Below, one piece after another: positions 24,859 through 33,471 of a stretch of 45,486 nucleotides of DNA. Below the pieces are notes generated by a model. That model was given only the letters and a program-made list of their open reading frames with translations, ran no database searches and was not told the DNA's origin. The DNA is taken from assembly GCA_964472195.1 (NCBI GenBank), contig CAYYJH010000011.1:1-45486 (forward strand), in the 5' to 3' direction. The DNA comes from BS750m-G4 sp964472195 (GTDB lineage Bacteria; Bacteroidota; Ignavibacteria; Tepidaquicellales; Tepidaquicellaceae). The position numbers were made by a program, and so were the translations under genes. Numbering within the stretch: the first letter of the stretch is position 1; each line of letters opens with the position of its first letter.

Positions 24859-27800
24859 ATGCTTAAGTTAAAAAATTATTCAGCAATAGCTTTCCTCTTT
24901 TTCTTCATTGGGTTTTCGATAACCGTTAATAATACATTTGCTCAATTCGGGAAGAACAAAGTTCAGTACAAAGTATTTGATTGGAAATACATTCAAACAA
25001 AGCATTTTGATATATACTTCACTCAGGGAGGAAAAGACATCGCAGAATTTACTGCGATAGCTGCTGAAAGTTCGCTTGTGTCGCTGTCGAATAATCTCGA
25101 TTACCACATTTCCAACAGGGTCCCTATCATAGTATTTAACTCTCATAATGAATTTCAGCAGAATAACGTTATAGATGAATATCTTCCCGAAGGTGTCGGT
25201 GGAGTTACCGAGCTTTTTAAAAATAGAATTGTTATACCATTCGAAGGTAAATACGAATCATTCCGGCATGTTATTCACCATGAGCTTTTACATGCTTTTA
25301 TGAACGACATGTTTTACGGAGGTAATCTCCAGAACATTGTCTCAAAAAATATCACTCTCATATTTCCAACATGGTTTTCAGAAGGAATGGCTGAAGTCCA
25401 GAGCTTATACGGACTCGATAAAGCAACAGATATGTTTATGAGAGATGCTGTAATAAGTGAATATTTGCCTCCGCTTGAATACATTGGGGGTTATCTTTCT
25501 TATAGAGCAGGACAAAGTTTCTTCGCATTCCTCGCCGATTATTATGGTGAAGATAAAATTGGCGAACTAATGAATAACATAAAAGGTTTGGGTGATATAG
25601 ATGCAGCCTTTAGTGAAACTTATAAACTCGATATAGAGAAATTATCAGAGAAGTGGCACAAAGAACTTAAGAAAATGTACTGGCCCGAAATTATAACCAG
25701 GGAAGATATTACAGATTTCGCAAAAAAGCTAACCGACCATACTGAAGACGGCGGCTTCTATAATGTTTCTCCCGTAATTTCTCCCAAAGGTGATGTCTTT
25801 GCATTCATTTCAAACAGGGATGATTTGTTCGATGTCTTTATTGCAGACGCTAACACCGGTAAAATAATTGATAAAGTAATTGAGGGAAACACCTCGAGTA
25901 ATTTTGAAGAACTGCAAGTTTTAACACCAGGCTTATCTTGGTCTCCTGACGGTAGAAAACTTGCTATCAGTGTAAAAGCAGGTGATAAAGATGCAATATT
26001 TATTATTAACGTCAGGTCTGGTAATAAGAGACAACTTCCAGTTGAATTAAATTCAATTTCGTCTGTGAGCTGGTCTCCAACAAATAACAAACTTGCATTC
26101 GTTGGTACCAACACCAAACAATCTGATATTTATACTTACGACATCAGCTTTGGTATACTCGAAAATTTAACTAACGATATCTTTTCAGATTTAACACCTA
26201 AGTGGTCACCCGATGGAAAGAGCATTTACTTTTCTTCTGACAGGGATAATTATACAGACCGTAACATGATTCCCGCTGATTTTAAAATATACAATTATGA
26301 TTATTCAGGGAATGATATTTACGAGGTAGATGTATCTTCAAAAGAAATAAACAGGATAACTGCTATCGAAAACTCAAATCAAAATTATGTTCAATTCAGC
26401 CCGGACGGGAAAAAGATGATTTACATATCGGATGTAAATGGTATTAGCAACATTTATGTACGTGAAACAGATTCTAACGGCATAGTACAAAATAAACCGA
26501 TTACAAATTCTCTAAATCCAATTGACCAGATTTCCCTATCGAAAGACGGGAAGAAATTGTTATTTGTCTCTTTAAACGAGGGCGGATACGATATTTTTTC
26601 CATGGTAAATCCTCTCGAAAGAAACCTTGATGTTGATGTACTCGAACCAACTGAATTTGTCAAAAATAGATTCGAACTCGAAAGTAAGTTCGGTAAGATT
26701 AACATTAAAAATCAGGATGATAAATCCACAAACGATTCTTTGTTATCAGATACCGATTCATTGATTGTTAACGATTCATTGTCTTTTGCTCAAAAAGATT
26801 CCATCGATGTTAAGGAAACTTCAGACACACTTAATCTATATGGTAATGATATTAAAATAAGTTTTAACAAAGATAAAACGAATAATTCTAAAGATAAAGT
26901 ATCCACCGATTCTTTATATAATAACAATGAGAATTTCAAGATTTCTGAAAATACAAACTCTGACGGTTCATTTAAGATCAAGAATTATAAAGTAAAATTT
27001 TCACCCGATCTCGTTTACGGTAATGCAAATTATTCCAGCTTTTATGGTGTACAGGGAGTTGCACAGATTGCTCTGAGTGATATGCTCGGCAACCATAGAA
27101 TTTATATTTTGACATCTATGGTTATCGATTTAAAGAACAGTGATTACGCCCTGGCTTATTACTATCTCCCAAAAAGAATCGACTACGGGTTCGAACTCTT
27201 TCATACTGCAAGATTTCTTTATTATGATAAAGACTTCGGTTTGGGCGACCAGCTTTACCGCTATAGAACCTTCGGCGGAAATATCATAGCTTCTTATCCA
27301 TTCTCAAAATTCAAAAGAGTAGATGCTGATTTTACTGTAATGCACGTATCACAGGAAAACCTCGATAACAATAATATGCCAATCGAAAGGAGTACATTCA
27401 TAGTTCCTTCCCTGAACTTTGTCCATGACAATACACTTTGGGGATACACATCTCCGATAAAAGGTACAAGGTACAATTTAACAGGAATGGTTTCTCCTAA
27501 ACTGGGAGAGAATGGTGTCGGGTTTACAGCTTTACTCGGTGACTTCAGAACATATTACAAGATAGCTGATGATTACAGCTTTGCAATGAGATTTGCCGGC
27601 GGTGCAAGTTTCGGTCCTAATCCTATTCGCTTCTATATAGGCGGTACAGAAAACTGGATTAACTGGGATTTCGAACACAATAACATCCCTATCAGCAACA
27701 TCGAAGAATTTGCTTTCTCTACACCGGGACTGCCTTTAAGAGGATTTAATTATGACAGGCTGTTCGGTTCTAAGTATGCACTCACAAATTTCGAATTGAG

Positions 27801-28089
27801 ATTCCCCCTTTTAAAATACCTTATCTTTGGTGCGTTACCTCTCGGATTTCAAAACATACAGGGTGTTGCTTTTGTCGACGCTGGAACTGCATGGAGTAAT
27901 AATGATGCTCTTAAACTATTCACACGTGAAAACGGCTACTTCGAGTCTAAAGACCTCCTGCTCGGTATGGGTCTTGGGACACGAATTATTTTACTCAACA
28001 TCCCGTTCAAATTCGATGTCGCATGGAACTATAACTTTCACAAGTTCTCGAAACCAAAATACTATATTTCACTCGGTCTGGACTTTTAA
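24859..28089 (+). CDS. Gluzincin protease, TolB-like propeller and BamA-like barrel fusion
   Basis: A 1076-residue protein with a signal peptide (cut near TFAQ, residue 29). Residues about 40-270 form a peptidase-MA-like domain with HELLH (141-145) and WFSEGMAEV (172-180), which supply the zinc ligands and catalytic Glu. Residues about 290-610 hold six PD40/TolB-like repeats (LSWSPDGRKLA, PKWSPDGKSIYFSSD, VQFSPDGKKMIYISD). A low-complexity Ser/Asp/Asn linker (about 620-735) leads to a C-terminal barrel of the bacterial surface antigen type, ending in LGLDF with a terminal Phe as in BAM substrates. It is probably anchored in the outer membrane with the protease in the periplasm or outside. It is one of two plus-strand genes and is divergent from the M16 operon. 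Confidence 0.85.
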   Translation: MLKLKNYSAIAFLFFFIGFSITVNNTFAQFGKNKVQYKVFDWKYIQTKHFDIYFTQGGKDIAEFTAIAAESSLVSLSNNLDYHISNRVPIIVFNSHNEFQQNNVIDEYLPEGVGGVTELFKNRIVIPFEGKYESFRHVIHHELLHAFMNDMFYGGNLQNIVSKNITLIFPTWFSEGMAEVQSLYGLDKATDMFMRDAVISEYLPPLEYIGGYLSYRAGQSFFAFLADYYGEDKIGELMNNIKGLGDIDAAFSETYKLDIEKLSEKWHKELKKMYWPEIITREDITDFAKKLTDHTEDGGFYNVSPVISPKGDVFAFISNRDDLFDVFIADANTGKIIDKVIEGNTSSNFEELQVLTPGLSWSPDGRKLAISVKAGDKDAIFIINVRSGNKRQLPVELNSISSVSWSPTNNKLAFVGTNTKQSDIYTYDISFGILENLTNDIFSDLTPKWSPDGKSIYFSSDRDNYTDRNMIPADFKIYNYDYSGNDIYEVDVSSKEINRITAIENSNQNYVQFSPDGKKMIYISDVNGISNIYVRETDSNGIVQNKPITNSLNPIDQISLSKDGKKLLFVSLNEGGYDIFSMVNPLERNLDVDVLEPTEFVKNRFELESKFGKINIKNQDDKSTNDSLLSDTDSLIVNDSLSFAQKDSIDVKETSDTLNLYGNDIKISFNKDKTNNSKDKVSTDSLYNNNENFKISENTNSDGSFKIKNYKVKFSPDLVYGNANYSSFYGVQGVAQIALSDMLGNHRIYILTSMVIDLKNSDYALAYYYLPKRIDYGFELFHTARFLYYDKDFGLGDQLYRYRTFGGNIIASYPFSKFKRVDADFTVMHVSQENLDNNNMPIERSTFIVPSLNFVHDNTLWGYTSPIKGTRYNLTGMVSPKLGENGVGFTALLGDFRTYYKIADDYSFAMRFAGGASFGPNPIRFYIGGTENWINWDFEHNNIPISNIEEFAFSTPGLPLRGFNYDRLFGSKYALTNFELRFPLLKYLIFGALPLGFQNIQGVAFVDAGTAWSNNDALKLFTRENGYFESKDLLLGMGLGTRIILLNIPFKFDVAWNYNFHKFSKPKYYISLGLDF

Positions 28090-28103
28090 TATATAAACAA
28101 ACC

Positions 28104-28130
28104 GGTGGCATGGTTTGAATCCGTGCCACC
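28104..28130 (+). terminator. GC-rich hairpin after the protease-barrel gene
   Basis: GGTGGCATGG pairs with CCGTGCCACC over 10 bp (one T-G pair) around a 7-base loop, 14 bases after the stop of the plus-strand gene. No T run follows on the plus strand, so it may be a transcript-end hairpin or a less usual terminator. Confidence 0.45.
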
Positions 28131-28208
28131 GTTCCAAAAAAATTCATAACTTTTACTATATCCTGCGCCTGTCAGATTATATGTTTAAATAAAAAAGACT
28201 CCGAAACA

Positions 28209-28241
28209 TGTAGTTGGGGTTCAAAATATTGAACCCCTACA
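28209..28241. repeat. Long inverted repeat of REP type
   Basis: GGGGTTCAA and TTGAACCCC form a 9-bp perfect stem with a 4-base loop, extended by TGTAG/TACA with a small bulge. It has no T tail and lies in an intergenic gap, so it looks like a dispersed palindrome, though no second copy is in this window. Confidence 0.55.
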
Positions 28242-28280
28242 CATTGCCTTTTAATAAACTTACTTCTCAAATCAAAAATC

Positions 28281-28305
28281 CCTGCCCGACGCAGGCGGGA
28301 ATGAC
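28281..28305. repeat. CCTGCC-type palindromic repeat, copy 1
   Basis: CCTGCCCGACGCAGG followed by CGGGAATGAC. The core forms a CCTGC/GCAGG hairpin and matches a second copy at 36852 in the order CCTGCC-YGAY-GCAGG-AATG. It is GC-rich against the AT-rich surroundings, like small dispersed intergenic repeats. Confidence 0.5.
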
Positions 28306-28361
28306 TATTACAAAAAATAACTTTGTGCCTTAGTAGCAAACACATTTCCTAAAACTTATAC

Positions 28362-28398
28362 ATAAAAAAATACCTCCATGAATTTTCACAGAGGTATT
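28362..28398 (-). terminator. Intrinsic terminator of the korAB operon
   Basis: On the minus strand AATACCTC pairs with GAGGTATT around a 14-base loop, followed by a run of T. It lies 36 bases after the korB stop. Confidence 0.8.
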
Positions 28399-28434
28399 CT
28401 GTATAAAAATATACGTAATAATATACGGTTCAGC

Positions 28435-29481
28435 TTACTTAATTTCCCACGAGGACGTACCCTTAAATAAATTATCTACATTTAAATCATCTGATTTCTT
28501 TTTTGCATTTGCAATCTGCTCTTCTAATTCACTTTCGTATGTAGCTCTTTCTATATCCAGGAAAACACCGACCGGCATTGGCAACGATGGATTTTCGCTG
28601 AACTCACTCAAAATAAATGCAAGCTCCTTATTCTTTTCATCATATACAAGCAGGTCGTCTATACTATGTTTACCATTAGTTAAATCTACAACAATCGGTT
28701 TCCATCCATCTAATTTTATTCCCTTATCATTATTCTTTCCAAATACGAGCGGTTTGTTATGTTCAAGATACAGCACATTATCATCTTTGGTTTCTTTATT
28801 AGTATATAGTGCGTATGCACCATCATTAAAAATATTGCAGTTTTGCAGAACTTCAAGGAACGATGTTCCCTTATGTTCATGAGTTCGTTTAATCATCCCC
28901 ATAAGATGCTTGGGATCACGATCGATTGACTTTGCAATAAATGTTCCTTCCGCTCCTAATGCTAATGATACAGGATTAACAGGATATTCAATAGTACCAA
29001 GAGGTGATGATTTCGTTAATTGTCCATGTACAGAAGTTGGTGAATACTGTCCCTTGGTTAAAGCATAAATCCTGTTATTAAAAAGCATTATATTAATATC
29101 AATATTCCTTCTCAATGTATGAAGAAAATGATTCCCTCCAATGCTCAGGCAGTCACCATCACCGGTTGGAACCCATACCGACAATTCTGGATTTGCAACT
29201 TTAACACCCGATGCAATTACGGCGGCTCTACCGTGAATCGTATGATAACCATACGTATCCATATAGTATGGAAAACGACTCGAACATCCTATACCTGCAA
29301 CAAACACTATATTTTCTTTCTTTATACCAAGATTCGGAAGTGTTCTTTGAACCTGTGCTAATACAGAATAATCTCCACACCCTGAGCACCATCTAACATC
29401 CTGGTCAGAAGCGAAATCCTTCGGAGTATATTCGGATACTTTAACTTTTTCTAAAGTGTCATTATTTTTTAATTCACTCAT
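28435..29481 (-). CDS. korB: 2-oxoacid:ferredoxin oxidoreductase subunit beta
   Basis: The thiamine-pyrophosphate subunit of a 2-oxoglutarate (or related 2-oxoacid) ferredoxin oxidoreductase, which turns the acid and CoA into acyl-CoA and CO2 with reduced ferredoxin. The 348 residues hold C32-x2-C35 (WCSGCGDY), C66 (GIGCSSR) and a later Cys in LQNCNIF, likely ligands of one 4Fe-4S cluster. The TPP motif runs from GDGD (107-110) to NN (135-136). The start follows korA by one base. The two-subunit form fits KorAB; pyruvate as substrate cannot be excluded. Confidence 0.9.
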   Translation of the reverse strand: MSELKNNDTLEKVKVSEYTPKDFASDQDVRWCSGCGDYSVLAQVQRTLPNLGIKKENIVFVAGIGCSSRFPYYMDTYGYHTIHGRAAVIASGVKVANPELSVWVPTGDGDCLSIGGNHFLHTLRRNIDINIMLFNNRIYALTKGQYSPTSVHGQLTKSSPLGTIEYPVNPVSLALGAEGTFIAKSIDRDPKHLMGMIKRTHEHKGTSFLEVLQNCNIFNDGAYALYTNKETKDDNVLYLEHNKPLVFGKNNDKGIKLDGWKPIVVDLTNGKHSIDDLLVYDEKNKELAFILSEFSENPSLPMPVGVFLDIERATYESELEEQIANAKKKSDDLNVDNLFKGTSSWEIK

Positions 29482-29482
29482 T

Positions 29483-31381
29483 TTATTTATCTTTAGTTTT
29501 TAATAACTCTTCAATTTTATTTTCTATTTCACTTGCTTTAAAAGGCAAGCCTTTCACTTTACTAAACGGGATCGAATCCACCAGATACTCAATCGCTATC
29601 AATTTAGTTAGCTGCCCAAGATTCATTTCAGGTATAAGTATTTTCTTGAAATTCTTTAATACTTCACCGGTATTTTTTGGCATAGGGTTTAAATATTTTA
29701 AATGCGCATGTGATACTTTTTTCCCCTTTGCCTTTAGGTTTTCAACAGCGGAAGCGATTGCACCGTAAGTACTACCCCATCCAAGTACAAGAAGATTTCC
29801 CGACTTTTCACCGGTTACTTCCAGATCAGGGATGTCATTAGCGATGTTCCTGATCTTTTTTGCTCTCAACTTTGTCATGACATGGTGATTCTCCGGATCA
29901 TAACTAACATTACCTGTAATATTTTGCTTTTCAAGTCCGCCAATTCTATGTTCGAGACCTTTTGTACCGGGCTTTACCCACGGTCTGGCAAAAAATTCAT
30001 CTCTTGAATAAGGTTGAAATCCTTCAGGATCAGTTTTGAAAACTGCGGTTATATTGGGCATTTCAGAAAGTTGCTTAACTTTCCAGGGTTCCGATCCCAT
30101 CCCAATGTATCCATCGGATAATAGTATTACAGGTGTCATATATTTAACAGCTATCCTTGCACTTTCAAAAACCATGTCAAAACAATCTGCCGGGGTAGAA
30201 GCAGCTAAAACCGGCACCGGACACTCGCCGTTTCTTCCATACATTGCTTGAAGCAGATCTGCTTGCTCCATCTTTGTTGGCAATCCTGTCGATGGTCCTC
30301 CTCTTTGCACGTTTACAATTACCAAAGGAAGTTCGGAAATTACCGCTAATCCAATACCCTCAGTTTTTAAAGCTAAACCAGGACCACTCGTCGATGTTAC
30401 CCCAAGAGAACCCGCGAATGATGCGCCTATTGCTGTTGTTATACCCGCAATCTCATCCTCAGCCTGGAATGTCTTAACGCCATACTTCCTGTAACCTGAT
30501 AGATATTGTAAAATTTCTGAAGCAGGTGTAATCGGATAGCTGCCAAGAAACAACTGTAAACCGCTCTTCTCCGCAGCAGCCACGAGTCCCAAAGCAACTG
30601 CTTCATTACCGCTTATAGTTCTATAAGTACCAGTTGATAACTCCGCCGGTTTAACTTCATAACGCGTTGTAAAAATCTCTGTAACATCTCCATAATAGAA
30701 TCCTGCCTTTAACACGCGCGTATTTGCTTCAACTAACTCCGGCTTTGATTTGAATTTTTCCTGAATCCAGTTAAACGTATGTTCGGGAGACCTGCTGTAT
30801 AACCAGTAGACTACACCGAGTGCAAAAAAGTTTTTACATTTCTCAGCAACTTTTATTGAAAGACCAATGTCTTTTATTACTTCTACCGTCGATTTAGTTA
30901 TTGGAATAGCATGAACAGAATATTCTTGTAATGATCCATCCTCGAGCGGATTATTTTCATAACCAGCAAGTCTTAAATTTTTACTGTCGAATGAATCAGT
31001 ATTAGCAATGATAATTCCACCTTTTTTAAGATCATTTAAATTAGTTTTTAAAGCTGCTGGATTCATCGCAACTAAAACATCCATTTCATCTCCAGGTGTA
31101 TGAATATCTCTACTCGAAAAATGAACCTGAAATCCACTAACACCATATAATGTACCGGCAGGTGCTCTGATTTCAGCTGGATAATTCGGTAGAGTTTCAA
31201 GGTCATTTCCATAAGTAGCAATTGTATCAGTAAATTGTGTCCCCGTAAGCTGCATCCCATCTCCGGAATCACCCGCAAATCTTATCGTTACATCAGCTAC
31301 GGATTTTACCTTAGGTTTGAAATTTGAGGAATTATTTGACACATTTACTTTCAAAGGTAAAACAGATTTATCTTCTTCCAT
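29483..31381 (-). CDS. korA: 2-oxoacid:ferredoxin oxidoreductase subunit alpha (gamma-alpha fusion)
   Basis: A 632-residue subunit in which the gamma domain (about 30-215, starting FAGDSGDGMQLTG) is fused before the alpha pyrimidine-binding domain (about 255-600) with the YPITP motif and GGPSTGLPTKMEQADLLQA. This fusion is typical of KorA of Bacteroidota and many aerobes. It is the first gene of the korAB pair, with a promoter-like sequence about 70-100 bases upstream. The enzyme would link the TCA cycle to ferredoxin, oxidatively or reductively. Confidence 0.92.
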   Translation of the reverse strand: MEEDKSVLPLKVNVSNNSSNFKPKVKSVADVTIRFAGDSGDGMQLTGTQFTDTIATYGNDLETLPNYPAEIRAPAGTLYGVSGFQVHFSSRDIHTPGDEMDVLVAMNPAALKTNLNDLKKGGIIIANTDSFDSKNLRLAGYENNPLEDGSLQEYSVHAIPITKSTVEVIKDIGLSIKVAEKCKNFFALGVVYWLYSRSPEHTFNWIQEKFKSKPELVEANTRVLKAGFYYGDVTEIFTTRYEVKPAELSTGTYRTISGNEAVALGLVAAAEKSGLQLFLGSYPITPASEILQYLSGYRKYGVKTFQAEDEIAGITTAIGASFAGSLGVTSTSGPGLALKTEGIGLAVISELPLVIVNVQRGGPSTGLPTKMEQADLLQAMYGRNGECPVPVLAASTPADCFDMVFESARIAVKYMTPVILLSDGYIGMGSEPWKVKQLSEMPNITAVFKTDPEGFQPYSRDEFFARPWVKPGTKGLEHRIGGLEKQNITGNVSYDPENHHVMTKLRAKKIRNIANDIPDLEVTGEKSGNLLVLGWGSTYGAIASAVENLKAKGKKVSHAHLKYLNPMPKNTGEVLKNFKKILIPEMNLGQLTKLIAIEYLVDSIPFSKVKGLPFKASEIENKIEELLKTKDK

Positions 31382-31453
31382 GATTAATTATTTAATATCA
31401 AAAATGATTTAATTTAAAAAATAATTTTAAAAAATAGTATGTCTATACATGAA

Positions 31454-31483
31454 ATTATAAACGTTACTAAACCAAAAATACAA
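31454..31483 (-). promoter_or_regulatory. Probable promoter of korAB
   Basis: On the minus strand TTGTAT (31478-31483) and a perfect TATAAT (31454-31459) are 18 bp apart, leaving a leader of about 65 bases before korA. Confidence 0.5.
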
Positions 31484-31493
31484 AACATTTTTT

Positions 31494-31532
31494 TTCAATA
31501 AAAAAATCCACTCTCACATTATGAGAATGGAT
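31494..31532 (-). terminator. Intrinsic terminator after rplI
   Basis: On the minus strand ATCCATTCTCA pairs with TGAGAGTGGAT over 11 bp (one G-U pair) around a 5-base loop, followed by TTTTTTTATTG. It lies 26 bases after the rplI stop and directly before the korAB promoter. Confidence 0.85.
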
Positions 31533-31558
31533 AAAAAATTTTTGTATAAAATAATTTG

Positions 31559-32065
31559 TTACTTACTATCACTCTTTTCTTCAGTAGTCTTGGAAGATTC
31601 TTTTGATGATTCCTGCAAATCTTCTTTGACAACATTCACTTTTAACTTAGCAGATACTTCTTTATGAAGTTTTATGTCAACCAGATGTTCACCTATAGTC
31701 TTTATGGGATCATTTAAAATAATCTTTCTTTTCTCAATTGTATCGAAACCTTTTCCACTAAGACTGTCATATATCATTTGTGAAGTCACCGAACCAAATA
31801 CTTTATCTTCTTCACCAGTCTTAACAGAGATATTTACAACTTCTTCTTCCAATTTCGAAGCAATTTTTTTTGCAGCATCAATTTCCTTGCTGGTTTTTCT
31901 GCTTTGCTGCCTATTTATTTCTTCGAACGTCTTTAAATTAGATTTATTGGCTATGTAAGCAATACCATTCGGTATTAAATAATTTCTTGCATATCCTTCC
32001 TTGACCTCTTTTATATCACCAGCATAACCAAGAGTTTCAAAGTCTTTACGCAAAATAATTTTCAT
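31559..32065 (-). CDS. rplI: 50S ribosomal protein L9
   Basis: L9 spans the 50S surface and helps keep reading frame. From ATG 32065 it has 168 residues: the N-domain MKIILRKDFETLGYAGDIKE with the conserved GYARNYLIPNG, the long connecting helix, and the C-domain. It ends in an extra tail of Ser, Glu and Lys (about 20 residues). A longer frame to 32125 would add residues across a terminator hairpin and is not the start. rpsR, normally between ssb and rplI, is missing. Confidence 0.95.
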   Translation of the reverse strand: MKIILRKDFETLGYAGDIKEVKEGYARNYLIPNGIAYIANKSNLKTFEEINRQQSRKTSKEIDAAKKIASKLEEEVVNISVKTGEEDKVFGSVTSQMIYDSLSGKGFDTIEKRKIILNDPIKTIGEHLVDIKLHKEVSAKLKVNVVKEDLQESSKESSKTTEEKSDSK

Positions 32066-32080
32066 AATGTTATCAATTAT

Positions 32081-32120
32081 AAATATAATAAAAGGGTGGT
32101 AACTTTTCTTTATCCACCCT
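32081..32120 (-). terminator. Terminator-like hairpin between ssb and rplI
   Basis: On the minus strand AGGGTGG pairs with CCACCCT (7 bp, 14-base loop) followed by TTTATTATATTT. It lies 24 bases after the ssb stop and ends about 16 bases before the rplI ATG, so it could end the rpsF-ssb transcript or attenuate rplI. Confidence 0.65.
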
Positions 32121-32144
32121 AACAACTTTATTTATGTAAATAGA

Positions 32145-32618
32145 TTATTCTTTTTTTATTAATTCAGAATCTTCTGGGGATAGTAAGGAATCAAAATTGT
32201 CATTTGAAAGACTTGAATCTTCAATCTTGGTATCTGATTCTTCAGTGTTTGAATCTGAATCATGTGTTGACATCTTCTTATTTAAAAATTGAATTCTCCT
32301 TGCTTTCACCTCAACGATAGTTCTGTTAGTTCCATCTTCAGTTTTAAAGGTCCTACTTTGAAGTTCACCATCTACCAGAACGGCATTCCCTTTTCTTAAT
32401 TTATCTCTACAACTTTCTGCTAAACGATTCCACGCCACAATTCCTACATAACATACATCCTCTTTCCACTCGTCATTTTTATCTCTAAATCTTCTGTTAC
32501 TTGCAACTGAAAAATTAACGACTGGTGTTCCATTTGTTGTTTGTCTAAAAATCGGATCTTTAGTCAGATTTCCGGCAATAATTACAGAATTTAATTCGGG
32601 CATCTTAAATTCAGCCAT
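32145..32618 (-). CDS. ssb: Single-stranded DNA-binding protein
   Basis: A 157-residue SSB. The OB fold covers residues 8-112 (LNSVIIAGNLTKDPIFRQT, VNFSVASNRRF, AESCRDKLRKGNAVLVDGEL). The tail is rich in Ser, Asp and Glu but ends ELIKKE, without the DDDIPF-type tip that most SSBs use to recruit partners. It lies between rpsF and rplI, the usual rpsF-ssb place, and has one of the few strong ribosome-binding sites in the window. Confidence 0.93.
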   Translation of the reverse strand: MAEFKMPELNSVIIAGNLTKDPIFRQTTNGTPVVNFSVASNRRFRDKNDEWKEDVCYVGIVAWNRLAESCRDKLRKGNAVLVDGELQSRTFKTEDGTNRTIVEVKARRIQFLNKKMSTHDSDSNTEESDTKIEDSSLSNDNFDSLLSPEDSELIKKE

Positions 32619-32623
32619 GTTTT

Positions 32624-32629
32624 ACCTCC
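32624..32629 (-). promoter_or_regulatory. Strong ribosome-binding site of ssb
   Basis: GGAGGT on the minus strand, 5 bases before the ssb ATG (32618). It fixes the start. Most other genes here have no recognisable Shine-Dalgarno sequence. Confidence 0.85.
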
Positions 32630-32678
32630 AGGTGTTTATGTTAATGGTTAATTAAATTATAATAACATTTACAAAAAA

Positions 32679-33215
32679 TCAGTCTTGATTAATTTTCTCT
32701 TCTGCTTTTTCCGGAATATCTTTTTTTCCAACTTCAACATTCTCACCCTTTGAAGATTCCTTGTCCCTATTTAATTTTTCTTCGGGTATCTTTGACTCAA
32801 ATTCTTTCCTATCAGCTTCTTTCTTTTCAGCTTCTTTTTTCTCAGCTTCTTTCTTTTCAGCTTCGTACTTAGCGATCATTAAAGCTTTCTTTTTAAGATA
32901 TTCTTCTTTTTCTTTTATCGTTTTCTTACTCATATAAACAGTAAGATAACGCAAGACATTTTCGTCAAGTTTATATACTCTTTCTAATTTGGAAATATAA
33001 TCTGGATTTGAAATTATTTCGAAACAAATGTAAAAACCATTCTGTTTTTTATTAATCGGATACGCTAATCTTTTCCTGCCGATTTTTTCTATGTTCTTAA
33101 TTTCAACACCATTCTTCTTTAGAAGGGATTCATACTTTATAATAATATCTTCGATGATATTATCTTCTAAATTGCCGTCAACAATAATATAAGTTTCGTA
33201 ATTTTTATTTACCAA
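32679..33215 (-). CDS. rpsF: 30S ribosomal protein S6 with charged repeat tail
   Basis: S6 binds 16S rRNA with S18. Residues 1-96 are the normal ferredoxin-like fold (YETYIIVDGN at the start, RKRLAYPINKKQNGFYICFE in the middle). Residues 97-178 are an added tail with tandem EAEKK units (about 118-133), highly charged and probably helical or disordered. The start is TTG at 33215; no in-frame ATG lies nearby on either side and no Shine-Dalgarno is seen. It heads the rpsF-ssb unit. Confidence 0.94.
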   Translation of the reverse strand: MVNKNYETYIIVDGNLEDNIIEDIIIKYESLLKKNGVEIKNIEKIGRKRLAYPINKKQNGFYICFEIISNPDYISKLERVYKLDENVLRYLTVYMSKKTIKEKEEYLKKKALMIAKYEAEKKEAEKKEAEKKEADRKEFESKIPEEKLNRDKESSKGENVEVGKKDIPEKAEEKINQD

Positions 33216-33260
33216 TCTATGATAATTTTTAATTTTACATGTATCTATTCAAAGATGTTA

Positions 33261-33289
33261 AAAATATAATGATTAATTAAAATAATCAA
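33261..33289 (-). promoter_or_regulatory. Probable promoter of rpsF-ssb
   Basis: On the minus strand TTGATT (33284-33289) and TATTTT (33261-33266) are 17 bp apart, 45 bases before the rpsF start. The region is AT-rich, so the call is moderate. Confidence 0.45.
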
Positions 33290-33435
33290 GATAATAACAT
33301 TATTTAGACGTCTTATAAATTTAACATTTAAATGTTGAACTCAAATTTAAATTATGCTCATCCTGCATTTGTAATCTGAGTATAAGGTAATATCAACAAA
33401 GAATAAACAACACGATTAAAAAACAAACTGTGTTA

Positions 33436-33464
33436 ACATAAAAACGCTGATAAAAATCAGCGTT
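33436..33464 (-). terminator. Intrinsic terminator after tRNA-Leu
   Basis: On the minus strand AACGCTGA pairs with TCAGCGTT (8 bp) around a 6-base loop, followed by TTTTATG. It lies 7 bases after the tRNA-Leu 3' end. Confidence 0.8.
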
Positions 33465-33471
33465 CAAATTG

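Larger units (their letters stand above)
28090..28434. other. Intergenic region rich in hairpins between convergent genes
   Basis: A 345-base gap between the barrel gene and korB with no coding region. It holds four separate palindromic structures: a 10-bp GC-rich hairpin (28104-28130), a long inverted repeat (28209-28241), a CCTGCC-type palindromic repeat (28281-28305) and the korB terminator (28362-28398). Confidence 0.7.

Noticed and set aside
32066..32125. N-terminal extension of rplI to an upstream ATG
   Set aside because: It would add 20 residues encoded across a terminator hairpin, while the family's normal start MKIILRKDFETLG lies at 32065.
33216..33260. S6:S18 regulatory RNA in the rpsF leader
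   Set aside because: The short leader shows no stem with the CCG bulge known for that motif.
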